DNA from: Absidia repens
Lineage: Eukaryota; Mucoromycota; Mucoromycetes; Mucorales; Cunninghamellaceae
Length of the DNA stretch: 64,000 bases
Assembly (NCBI GenBank): GCA_002105175.1
Contig: MCGE01000055.1
Span: 87,172-151,171, forward strand
Direction: 5' to 3'
Shown here one piece after another: positions 54,257-64,000 of the stretch (the first letter of the stretch is position 1; the number at the start of each line of letters is the position of its first letter). A program made the position numbers and the translations under genes. The notes below the pieces were generated by a model that ran no database searches, was not told the origin of the DNA, and saw only the letters and a list, made by a program, of their open reading frames with translations.

Positions 54257-54321
54257 CTAAAAAAAAAAAAAATCAGCATGAAATTTTCCCGGTCGGCATT
54301 TTAAAATTAAACTTTTGTACC
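54257..54321 (-). other. Probable spliceosomal intron in the Helitron gene
   Basis: On the minus strand, CACTCAG|GTACAAAAG ... TTTTTTTTAG|GTGTATTTT, 65 nt with a T-rich 3' end. Splicing joins ...NFTQ to VYFYDADEQLQRR, the point where related Helitron proteins read through. Typical length for a fungal intron. Confidence 0.75.
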
Positions 54322-54334
54322 TGAGTGAAGTTGG

Positions 54335-54874
54335 TGTCAGAAACTGGCTGGCTGGACAGAGATAGGTTATACTTCACAAGGCAGAGACAAGATAATAGAA
54401 TAGAACACCTTACTAGATGTAGTATAGATCAAGCAGAAATAAAGATGTCGATGTTTGAAATCAATTTAGAAATCAAGACAAAGACGAAGAAGGAGTTGTA
54501 TATGAATTGGGCGGGGGAAATGAGGAATGTAACTATTGTGGAATGAATAGGTTACAAGTCAGAGGTAGAAGCAAGAGAGATATTTATTGATAGAGAAGGG
54601 CAGGATAATAACAGGGGAAAATAGACGAGGATAGACGAGGATAGACGAGATAACAGATAAAGAAAACTAAACTAGAGTGGGGGAGATGGGGCTATTTATA
54701 ATAAACTAAGACTATGCCAAGTACGCCAAGCGGTGGGACAAGAAGGACAAGAGAATTGCCAAGGACAAGAGATGCGGGAACTGAGAAGGACAAGAGGTGC
54801 GGGAACTGAAAAGGACAAGGGATGCGGGAATTGAGAAGGTCGGGTTACACAATGTTATTCGTTGATTCATGACA
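54335..54874 (-). repeat. Solo LTR, family E, with exact TSD, inside the Helitron
   Basis: 540 bp, TGTCAGAAACTGG...TTCATGACA on the plus strand; TSD GTTGG at 54330-54334 and 54875-54879. Contains three short tandem repeats (TTCCCGCACCTCTTGTCCTT on the sense strand). Confidence 0.95.
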
Positions 54875-55534
54875 GTTGGCTTGCTCGAACACATTAGAAC
54901 GCAGGGCTCCAACGCCATGATATATTGTCCCGTTAATTCGGTATGTTGAAGGTCTACTTGTGCCAAGTGGTATCATCGAGTGGTCCACATTTGCTACCAT
55001 TGACGCGAAAGCAAACAGAGTGTTATATGCGCGAATGTTGGTATGGAAGTCCTTTACAGTATCGTCTTTGGTTCTATCACCAATCAGCATATCATACAAT
55101 TCAGATGGAGGAGGCTGAGGTAAAGGAATGCTTATTTTTCCATTCAAACAACATAAGCTGAATTTTGGTGAAGTGGCTGAGGTCGTCGACGAACGTTCTT
55201 CGATGCAATTTTTGGCCCCACAGTAGGTGCATGTATGATCCATACCAGGGAGAACGTGACGGCGGCTATGTGGACCTGCTTCTTCAATTACGTTTGCTCC
55301 AAATACATATTCGGGGTGGAACGTAGTGGAAATTGCCGCTTTCTTGTAGGGTGAATTAGGATTGCGCGGACAATCATGGCTTGTTGCGCGAGAATGGGTA
55401 GTGGATCCGCACAAACATGGTGTCGGTGTTTGAAGTGGTTGTTGGTCAGGGAATTCGTTATCACTACGAGAGCTACTTCCAGTGTCATCATTATCATCAT
55501 TATCATTGTTGCGGTCACTGTTTCTTGTGTTCAA
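54875..55534 (-). pseudogene. Helitron Rep-helicase, N-terminal exon
   Basis: From the ATG at 55534 (MNTRNSDRNNDNDDNDDTGS). An Asn/Asp-rich start, then HVLPGMDHTCTYCGAKNCIE, SPKFSLCCLNGKISIPLPQP and FHTNIRAYNTLFAFASMVAN, which are the Helitron-like N-terminal zinc region and the NIRAYN-type segment. It runs to the solo LTR at 54874; the same frame resumes beyond it for a few codons before the intron. Confidence 0.92.
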
Positions 55535-55660
55535 AAGACAATCACGATGCGAAACTCGAGTGTGGGTAGTTGATCCGCATCGACATTGACCTCCACGATT
55601 AGATACTGTTTCTTGTTGATTGAATCTACATCCTCTGAAAGAAGTGCGAAGATGAGTATC
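55535..55660 (-). other. Helitron upstream segment
   Basis: Contains another Cys/His/Ser-rich stretch (on the minus strand ...CRCGSTTHTRVSHRDCLL) in frame with the exon start region, so the real N-terminus may lie further upstream and be cut by LTR-C. Confidence 0.45.
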
Positions 55661-56021
55661 TGTGATAATTTGAGTATAGAAGACGTTATAAGAATAAGTG
55701 ATATAACAGATATGGTTTTTATTAAATAAAATGACAGTGGGTTTTTATAGTAAAAGTATGGGAAGCGGATGTTGGAATAATAAATTTCTATGATGATAGA
55801 TGATTGTAGATGATAATGGATTATTGGTAGAGTTCGAGATGAGGGAATAAAATAGTGTATTATGGAATAGATGGATGATTAATCTTTGGTATTGATTGTA
55901 GACCAAGTGAAACATAGCCAGTGTGAGGTTATGCTGGAGAGCGACAAGGTACAATTGTTGGGTCGTGATGGATAACCGCGTGTCTGATACGTGTGGATGA
56001 TGACAAATGACAAATACGACA
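55661..56021 (-). repeat. Solo LTR, family C, with exact TSD
   Basis: 361 bp, TGTGATAATTTG...AATACGACA on the plus strand; TSD GTATC at 55656-55660 and 56022-56026. Confidence 0.95.
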
Positions 56022-56297
56022 GTATCTGAGCCGCACCTGCATCTTTTTGCTGCAGACATTGTTTGAATGATAGAAGAAATTTTTTTTTTGGTTGATGACA
56101 GGGCTTATTAATTATTTTTAACGTTACACCGTCGTGTTTTATTTGATTTAGACTTACAAAAAAAAAGTGGCGGCCACATTTACTCTCCGCCAGGCGATTA
56201 TTTTATTTTATTTTTTGTAATTTCCTTTTTTCCCTCTTTCTTTCCTATTTTTATTATCAACATTTTTACTGATCATCGCAATTGACCATTGTCTGAG

Positions 56298-57460
56298 ATG
56301 ATTGCCACCACTAGTCCCGCTATACCGGACAACCCCACACCCTCCCCACAACGCGAAAAAGCTACTTTTTCTCAACTATTCACCCTCCACCAACCCACCC
56401 TCACCTGTCAAAAATGCCAGCACAACGGTACCATTATCGTTGATCCCGCTACTGCTCCCCGTCGTGAACGATACATATGCACTCAGTGCAAGGCACTACA
56501 CACCGCACGACAAGTCAATGTCCAACTCACCAAGCAACAACAAGGGCAGAATGCCCAACAGCCCACTCCTCCCCCTCCCCAAACACCCATGCCGCCCCCC
56601 TCCTCAACCATCACCCACCCCCCTACCCAAGAGGACATGGAGCTTAGCCCCCTCCATGAAGCACTCGAACAATTTGAACACCATCCCGCCCTCCCCGAGT
56701 ACATGAAGCTCATCATGTCGCAACTCACGACTATGAACAGCACCATTATCAAACTACAGGAACAACTTCATGATCGTGACAACATCATCGAACAACTTCA
56801 GCAGTCACTCGCCACCCTCATGTCACCTCCCCAGCAACCCTTGGTCCAACAAAACTCAGGTCCACCATTTGCGACAACAGCTCTCCTCCCCATCGCTCTC
56901 TCGGGCCCATCAAAAGACCCAAGCAGTAGCACGAACATTCTTTCCCGTCTCCCCCACACGTGGTTTTACATACATCTACCTGAACACCAACAAACGCCTC
57001 CCCACCAAGGAGCTCCGACGCAAGTTCCGCCGACTTGACATCAACACCAACCGCCTTCTCGATATCCATTATCCCACCAGGAATGTGATCGCCACCCTCA
57101 TCCACAACGACTTCGAACAGGAATTTCTCCACCAACTCTCCACATTTGGAATCACCCCCATCGAAGGCTTCGATCCCCTCGATCCAAAGCACATCCAAAA
57201 CCCCGACTTCAATGACGACTCCACCAGCCAATTTGAAAAGGAACAATTTGCATTCAAGACCGTTAACCAACGTATGACCCGCACCTGTACGATATGCCGT
57301 CAGTGAATACTTTATTCAAGAAGGATGGATCGACGAAGTAGAACGAAACATCGTCCTGAATGACCTTGCCCCACATGAGACTACGGACCACACCACCTCT
57401 GACGCGGACTTCCTCCGTGCCGACACTACCACCAGCACACCCAACCCCACCCAACAATAA
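56298..57460 (+). pseudogene. C-rich LINE (type Z), ORF1
   Basis: From the ATG at 56298 (MIATTSPAIPDNPTPSPQRE). Zinc-ribbon-like CQKC ... CTQCK (residues about 36-67), a Gln/Pro-rich linker, and a coiled-coil-like stretch (ELHDRDNIIEQLQQSLATLM). The frame shifts near 56.95 kb; the continuation (RKFRRLDINTNRLLDIHYPT) runs to 57306, then again out of frame to about 57460. No CCHC knuckles. Its link with ORF2 is inferred from order and composition. Confidence 0.7.
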
Positions 57461-57465
57461 TACCA

Positions 57466-60400
57466 ATGATTAGTACAACCACTACGTTATCATTACTCAA
57501 CATCAACGGCACCAACAAATCTGCAATCGCACCCCTCCTCGTCCATACACAACACACCGATCTCCTCCTGCTCACAGAGACATGGCTTATCTCCCCAAAT
57601 AAACTCGATACCACATGGTTACAACTCCACACCTATGGCTTCAAATCCCACCCACATGCATACGTCGGAAAAATGGGCATCTCTCTCCTCATCAACCCCT
57701 CCTACCCCCATCCCATCCATCACCTTCCCCACAGTCTCCCCCTGAATATCGGCAATACGTCCTCTCCTTCATCACCAATCACACCCTCATCCATTGCTTA
57801 TATCTACCACCATCACTCGATGACACTATCGCTCTCACTATCATTAGTTCATTGCCATTACATCACCCACACAGCACAAACACCATCATCTGCGGAGATG
57901 TCAATGCACGGCTACGTGATACATTAGGCGATCACCGCACCACACCACGAGGAAAATTACTTGAAGACTGGACTCACAACAACGACATCATCATCTGGAA
58001 TTCCCTCCTCACCAAAGGTCAGTATACACTAATCAAATACCAAGGCAGTAGTATTGTAGATTGGATTATGTCAACACGCCCCTTCACCGCCATGCCATCC
58101 ATGAACATCCGGGACGACCTTTCCTTAGGTTCAGACCACAAGCTCATCCACTTCACCTTTACCACCCCCCACCACCACCTCCCCCCAAACCACAACATCA
58201 ACGGTTGCTTTGGAAACTGGACCGACTCCATCAACAACGATACTACGACCAATACGTCAACACATTCCTTCTTGAGTCCCAACAACTACTGGAAGAACTC
58301 ACCATCCGTGACGACACTTACACAACCCCCGCCGACCTCCAGATAGACCAGCAAATCATCGACGCTCTCAACGACGATCTCAACAACGCTATCCATCATT
58401 CCCTCGATACGACGATCGGCAGACGTACACCCACCGACAAAACATCGACGTTCTGGACAGTGGAAATGGACGAAGCAGTACAACAACGGGAATATTTTTA
58501 TCAGAAATGGCGCAAATCCATTGGCATCAACAAACTCGAATGGTGGATTGAACACCAACGTGCCCGGGCACTCCTCAGACGCCTGATCAACAAACGGAAA
58601 CGACAGCTATGGCGACAATTCTGCGATTCAATGAATAGTCTGGATTTCAGCAAAGTAGCAGCAAAGATCAAACGCATCAAGACCAGCAGGACCATACACC
58701 CCACCTTCACCCATCCCTTAGGACCACAACACGCAGTCAACCAACTTGCCAACCACTTTCAGCAAATCTATTCCGGCCACACGTCCTCCCCCATCCCCAT
58801 CGCCCTCCCCACCCCCTTTCTCCACCTCAGATATCACCTTTGCTATCAAACAACTGGCACGGAAAAAAGCACCCGGTATCGATTCCATCATCAGCGAAGT
58901 ACTCCAACCCATCAACGAACAGCTCTCTCTCCTCCTCCTTCCCTTTTTCAACCTTTGCTGGAAAACCGGTCTCACACCCCATCTGTGGCGCACTGCCCAA
59001 GTCATCCCCCTCCACAAAAAAGGCGACCCTACCGACCCTGCCAACTTTCGTCCCATCAGTCTGACATCTATTTTCCGCAAGATTCTCGAGAAATGCCTTG
59101 CAGCGCCCCTCCGTGATTGCACACCGGCATTTGATATTGCCCAAGGTGGCTTCCGTCCACAACGTAGTACCCTTGATCAAGTGCTTTGTCTCACCGAACT
59201 CTGTCGTCTACACCGTCTTCGCCACAAACAATCACCTGTCCTTGCGTTCCTGGATATCAAATCAGCTTATGATACCGTCGACCGCCAAATTATCTGGAAT
59301 GCACTCGCCCCAACCACCCCTCCTTCCCTCCTTCGTCTTCGATCATGTCCACATTGAATTCCTTCTACAAAATCATCAATCACCCCAATTCTCTCCAGTC
59401 ACAGGTGTCCTCCAAGGCTCAATCCTCTCCCCATTCCTTTACTCCATATACATCAACACCCTTCCCTCTCTTTTGCGACTTCACCCATATCACCACCCAG
59501 CCACATCCATCACTAACGTCACCTCTTCAATCAACTGCCTCCTCTACGCGGACGACGTTGCCCTGATCGGAACCCCCTCCTCCATCCAACCATAGTCATC
59601 TCCTCGGCTACCGCTGGAACCCGACCAAATGTGTCGTCCTCGACCCCCACCCCATACAGCTTATATGGAACACCACTACCTCTCCAAGACACCTTCCAAT
59701 ATTTAGGCATCCCAATCAACAAAGGCGGGGTCATGGACCCCAAACAATTGATCAACCATAACACCAAAAAAGCCATCACTGCGATGAATATCCTCTCGAC
59801 ATTCGGGGTCAACAGATCCGGTTTCAACCGCCTGTTGGCAACGAGAATCTACCAACAATTCATCCGCCCCATGATGGAATACGGCCTCGCCATTACTACC
59901 ACCACACAACAATCACTCAACAAACTCGAATCCACCCAATCCACCTGCCTTCGCCGAATTTATGGAGCCCATAACAGATCTTCCACCCGAATCATGCGCC
60001 ATCTCACCAACACACCCTCCATGACCGAACGCCTCCACAGCCTCCAACTCAAGTATGTCCATCGCATGTCATATCAGCCCGATGACACACTTGTTTCCAC
60101 CATGACCACCCTGATGGATCCCCCACGCACGAAACCCGGGATCTGGCACAAACTGATCAAACAACCTCTTGCCTCCCGCCTACCAACCGATGAAGACTCC
60201 TATATATACACCCCCGACATGATCAAGGAATACCGTCTAGAGTTGTTGAATGCTCTCCGTCCCCAATTCGCTTTACTCCAACAATGCCGTCCAACGAACA
60301 AAGTTGACCCAATCATGCTCATCCCCATGTTACCTCGCGTCCGGAGTCGCTGCATTCGCTGGCGTTTAGGTTGGTTGTCTGGCGGAATGCCCAAGCCCTG

Positions 60401-60731
60401 TCACTGTGGTACCACGATCACAAAGAAACATCTGATCCAATGCCGCCATTTTCACTCCCGCCTTAGCATATCTTTTGCTACTGCTGACGATCCTCTCTCC
60501 TTCCTTCTCAACTGCCTCCCCTCCCAACCCCCTCGCGCACGATTAACCATCAACCGCTGGAAACGCTCATGGCCCATTATCTGCACGCTCCTCCTAGAAA
60601 TGGAATACCTACAGCATCCTACACATATTGAACCCACCGACACAGACACCCATGACCCCTTCCTTCTATGGATCGACCGCCATGCTCACCCTAGACCAAC
60701 CCCTCCTCCCTCCCTCCCTCCGCTCACCTAG
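57466..60731 (+). pseudogene. C-rich LINE (type Z), ORF2 with at least five frameshifts
   Basis: Endonuclease (LLNINGTNKSAIAPLL; TETWLI; ICGDVNARLRDTLGDHRTTP; SIVDWIMSTR; LGSDHKLIHF) in two frames; connector in a third; RT from 58830 (RKKAPGIDSIISEVLQPI, FRPISLTSIFRKILEKCL, AFLDIKSAYDTVDR), frame change near 59.33 kb, then GVLQGSILSPFLYSIYIN and LLYADDVALI (59529-59570), frame change, then a long open C-terminal part (59631-60731) with CHCGTTITKKHLIQCRHF. The RT motifs differ from the other LINEs, so it is another clade. It is much richer in C than its surroundings. Confidence 0.88.
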
Positions 60732-61039
60732 TGTAGCCCGTTAGTACACTCATTTATTTTATTTTATTTTATTTTTTTTCTCTTTCTTTTTTTCTTTTTA
60801 CTCTTTTATTTTATTCTCACCTGATTTATCCATTGTACCACCTCCAATCAGTCCTTCTTCTTTACACATATCTCCTTCCCTTTTTATTCCTTACCCCTAG
60901 GATTTTTTTTTAGTCTCTCACATTCCATTTTGAACCCAGCTGGGCAAATTATGACTTAACAGTCTCAGTGCCATAAAACAGCAAAAAAATAAAAATCCCA
61001 AATTCGTCTTCCTATTTTTATTTTTTTTTCATTTTTTTT
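60732..61039. other. T-rich 3' flank of LINE Z
   Basis: TTTTA and T-runs, CCATAAAACAGCAAAAAAAT at about 60972, then T-runs. Probably LINE Z 3' UTR; the exact end is unclear. Confidence 0.4.
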
Positions 61040-62815
61040 TCATAAAATGATGGTGATCTAGGATTAGTGTTAGAACTTGAATTAGGGGCGTTTTAAAAAA
61101 CGCAAAACAAACATCATGGGGGAACGCTTTCATTTTGGATGTAGGATTTGGGAACGACAGTAGATTAGCACTCATTAGTTTAGTAATAGTTTGTCATTGT
61201 TTGTATCTACGACTGAATAAATATGTTCTTTTTATTATATTTAGTATCTCTGTTGTACGTTTACATTATGAGCTTCATTGAATGTGTATTACATATGCAT
61301 AGAAAAAAAAAGTGTGTCTATATATCTATATATATTTATATAAGGGATGTGTTTGTGTGAAAAAACAGCTATTACAGTGTATTTTATTGTGGTGGGGTAT
61401 ATTGAAGAGCAAAGTTAAGAATAGTATTAATTATGTAGCTACTGTGTGGCAGGGGGTTTCTGAAGTGTGGGTTTTGATGGAAGAGTCTGTGTTTGGGTGG
61501 GCAGCGATTGAGAAAAAAAAAGGATGGACGACTCCTATGGTGGGCAGGGCTCTGTTTGAAAAAAAAAGAGTCGGAGGGACAAAAAAACGAAATTAAAGTT
61601 ACTATAGCTGAGTTTTCTTACGGTCCATTTTCTTTTTAATATATAATAAACGCTCTGGCGCTCCGCTGGAGCTTTTGGAAATCTTTCGATTTACTGGGTG
61701 TTACAGTTTTTAGGATTAAAGCCTCCGCCATTTCGCACTATGGTGGGAGGCCCCTTGGGGCCCAACCGTCGTGCTCAGCGCGTCGTCAATGGGTTCTTTT
61801 TGTGTGCTGAAAAGAAAAAAAATAGTGAAAGGATTAAAGCCTCCGCCATTTCGCACTTTGGTGGGCGGCCCCTTGGGGCCCAACCGTCGTGCTCAGCGCG
61901 TCGTCAATGGGTTTTTTTTTGTGTGCTGAAAAAAAAAAAAATAGGGAAGGGATTAGTGCCTCCGCCATTTCGCACCATGGTGGGCAGCCCCTTGGGGCCC
62001 AACCGTCGTGCTCAGCGCATCGGCAATGGGTTTTTTATGTGTGCTAAAAAAAAAACAACAGGGAAGTGATTAAGGCCTCCGCCATTTCGCACTATGGTGG
62101 GCAGCCCCTTGGGGCCCAACCGTCGTGCTCAGCGCATCGGCAATAGATACTTTTTTAAAAAAAAATGGAAGGTCGAAAAATAGGGTGACTGAACCATTCG
62201 CACTCCGCCTCTCATGGATTTAAATTTTCTCACCCTTTTTTTTTTCTTCCTCTTTCTTTCGTTTTTTTTTTTTTTTTTAAAAACATCAACTTCAACTGCG
62301 GATTTAGTGATCTTGGATTAGTGGTTAGAACTTGAATCAGGGGCCTTTTGAAAAGTGCAATACAAACATCATGGGGAAACCCTTCCATTTTGGATTCGTG
62401 ATCTTTGACCGTCAACAAATTAGCATTCATTTTAGAATAGTGTCATTAGCTCAACTTAGTGTTAGTTGTCATAGTTTATTGCATCTATATCAGAATTAAA
62501 CATGTCTTGTCTTTTTACCAATATTCTCTTTTATGTCTTTCATTGTCTCTCTGAATGGGCATGGCATATGTGCGTGGAAAAACAGAGTGCGTGGGGGTGT
62601 GGGGTTTATGCGTAGAAAAAAAAACTGCAGCTCGTTGTGTAAAATGCTACTTAGAGTTTATGTAGAAATAACCCCCAAGATTGTAACAGCGACATGGATA
62701 CAGTGATGTGATTGGAGAAAAGGTAGCAAATTTCAAAGTTATAGATCTTTATCTTAGATCGTTATCTTAGATAAGTAGACACCATGCTCTTTTTAATATA
62801 TTAATAAAGACCTGG
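61040..62815 (+). repeat. Repeat family X, plus-strand array with four core blocks
   Basis: Starts with tgatctaggattagtgttag. From 61720 to 62155 four tandem core units of about 118 bp (GCCTCCGCCATTTCGCACTA ... CTCAGCGCGTCG, then an A-run); from 62160 the GAACCATTCGCACTCCGCCT and AACCCTTCCATTTTGGATTC blocks of the 46-47.9 kb copies. Ends near TTTTTAATATATTAATAAA at 62790. Short open frames across the core are caused by the repeat and lack other support. Confidence 0.8.
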
Positions 62816-62959
62816 AATCACGTCGTGATGAGAGGTGCCCAGTTAAAGGTTATGAATAGTAGAATATGAAAAGTAGGATGTAGGGAAAGGTTAATTTTGT
62901 TAGACACTGACAGGTGGAAATAAAAAAATGGGGAACTATACTAGAGGGGTCGGGTAATA

Positions 62960-63440
62960 TCAAGAGACAAAAGCAAATCAACCTATTGGTTTACAAAGTG
63001 CGGGAGGCAGAAGCTGCTGGGAAGTGAGAGAGGCGGAGACGGTTTTGATGATAGATGAGGGAGGAAAAGGAACGTTGTCAAAAGTATGTGCCAGCCTGCC
63101 GTCCAGATTGCATGGAGCGTCAGGCTCAGGAATTGTTGCCAGCGGTGATGGTATCAGGAGAAGTGCGAAAGAAAAGGAGACTATACCAGATTTTATCAGG
63201 GTCAAAAGGGTGGATTGGCAGAAGAAGAGACCAGAGGGCTTGCCAAATTTGCAATCGAGATGGACAATGAATGGCTAGATGACGGCGGGTGTCTTGGGAT
63301 GGGTATGAGCAGTATTGACAACAAGGTGATGGGAATTGACTGGGCATGAAATAGTGTAAACGAGTCATAGCCGGCCATTTGTTGTGGATAGGCCTGGCTA
63401 CTTTGCCCCGGTCGGGCCACTGCCCCGATAGCCCCGACAT
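62960..63440 (-). pseudogene. LINE ORF2 C-terminal remnant of a further type
   Basis: Minus-strand frame 63440-63126: RPIHNKWPAMTRLHYFMPSQ, CCQYCSYPSQDTRRHLAIHC, PSRLQIWQALWSLLLP. C-x2-C ... H-x4-C followed by IWQ resembles the finger at the end of LINE ORF2 proteins, but differs from all other copies here. Downstream the frame changes (63205-62978). Confidence 0.65.
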
Positions 63441-63745
63441 CGGGCTGGGTCGTCGGTCCAGTATTTTTTATATCTAGAAATCCCCGGTCCCCGCCCGATT
63501 GGCAAAATACCCGACCCAATTGCCCCAGTTGACCCGACTGACCCGATGGACCCGATTGCCCCAGTTGACCCGACTGACCCGACTGACCCGACTGACCCGA
63601 CCGACCCGATTGCCCCAGTTGCCCCAGTTGACCCGACTGACCCGATGGCCCCAGTTGCCCCAGTTGCCCCGATTGACCCGATTGCCCCAGTTGACCCGAT
63701 TGACCCGATTGACCCGATTGACTCAGTTGGCCCAGTTGAACTAGT
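63440..63745. repeat. GC-rich minisatellite, 9-bp units
   Basis: Plus strand built of TTGACCCGA and TTGCCCCAG-type 9-mers, mostly exact, from about 63505. The preceding part (63405-63500) has similar words in less regular form. Because units are 9 bp, several frames stay open (for example [26 protein letters not shown]); these are a consequence of the repeat. Confidence 0.9.
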
Positions 63746-64000
63746 TTGACATAAAAAAACATTTATCTCAATCGCTTCCAAAAAACACATTTATTTTAAT
63801 CGTTTTATACAAAAAAAAAAAAAAAAAAAAAAAAGAAACAAAAAAAACAATAAAAAAAAAAAAGAATAAAAAAAGAATAGAAAAACCATTTATTTCAATC
63901 GCTTCCAAAAACAAACACATTCATTGCAATTGTCTGACAAATAAAAAAAGTAGAATAATCTTTAACATAATGGCATTATTATAAACAAACTATGATTCTA
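63746..64000. other. A-rich end of window with a LINE-tail-like insertion
   Basis: CATTTATTTTAATCG, then TTTTATAC and a long A-rich run (63813-63886), then CATTTATTTCAATCG. This looks like a tail-only LINE insertion with a 15-bp TSD (one mismatch). No gene. Confidence 0.5.

Noticed and set aside
57466..60731. Programmed frameshifting in the C-rich LINE
   Set aside because: At least five changes of frame in both directions within one ORF are better explained by decay or sequencing errors in C-runs than by programmed events.
61698..62069. 123-aa ORF with repeated PPPFRTMVGSPLGPNRRAQR-like units
   Set aside because: It is the translation of the 118-bp core of repeat X. The frame breaks between units in other copies and A-runs of variable length separate them.
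63440..63745. CRISPR-like array
   Set aside because: The unit is 9 bp with no unique spacers, in a eukaryotic context; it is a minisatellite.
1..64000. tRNA genes
   Set aside because: I looked for TTCGANTCC-type B-box and matching acceptor stems in intergenic stretches and found none I could support.

Overview
The window looks like a transposon-saturated chromosomal region of an early-diverging fungus, probably Mucoromycota and possibly Mucorales. The 5.8S start and its end (CGCCTGTTTCAGTATC-like) resemble Mucorales, and the rest is stacked LINEs, Ty3/gypsy elements, a Helitron and TIR elements in AT-rich DNA with the standard code. I see no host housekeeping protein gene; every recognisable coding region belongs to a mobile element.

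Layout. 1-3729: rDNA on the minus strand (partial LSU, ITS2, 5.8S), then ITS1-like sequence and a damaged SSU-like fragment near 4.4 kb. 6.3-15.3 kb: a LINE (+) cut by several solo LTRs and by most of a Ty3/gypsy element on the minus strand. 15.3-17.5 kb: a non-coding repeat family here called X, carrying a 1.1-kb TIR element (Y). 18.4-29.2 kb: a stack of LINEs, nearly all on the minus strand, inserted inside one another, with matching target-site duplications (TSDs) at most junctions. 29.4-29.8 kb: a near-perfect hairpin with 153-bp arms. 29.9-40.5 kb: LINEs all on the plus strand, including one intact 5.53-kb element with a 19-bp TSD inserted into ORF1 of another LINE. 36.2-37.2 kb: a TIR element built of 73-bp palindromic tandem repeats. 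40.5-42.4 kb: a Merlin-like element with long inverted arms. 42.4-46.2 kb: a mosaic of LINE fragments joined to a gypsy integrase with its 3' LTR. 46.2-50.4 kb: X repeats with a 482-bp MITE and a second Y. 50.5-55.7 kb: a Helitron Rep-helicase on the minus strand, with an intron, a frameshift and two solo LTR insertions. 56.3-60.7 kb: a C-rich, heavily frameshifted LINE of another clade. 61.0-62.8 kb: X repeats. The window ends with a LINE remnant, a 9-bp-unit GC-rich minisatellite and A-rich DNA.

For convenience LTR families are named A to E. Solo LTRs of families A, C, D and E mostly have exact 5-bp TSDs. The LINEs share a 5'-terminal motif (CGCTTAAACATCACTTTTT), a 3' stem-loop and an ATAC-A(n) or AAAC-A(n) tail, and several insertions consist of little more than the tail. 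The most interesting hypothesis is that the 29.2-29.9 kb hairpin, flanked by LINE blocks that both point away from it, is a centromere core of the Mucor type (LINE-flanked). This cannot be proven from sequence alone.
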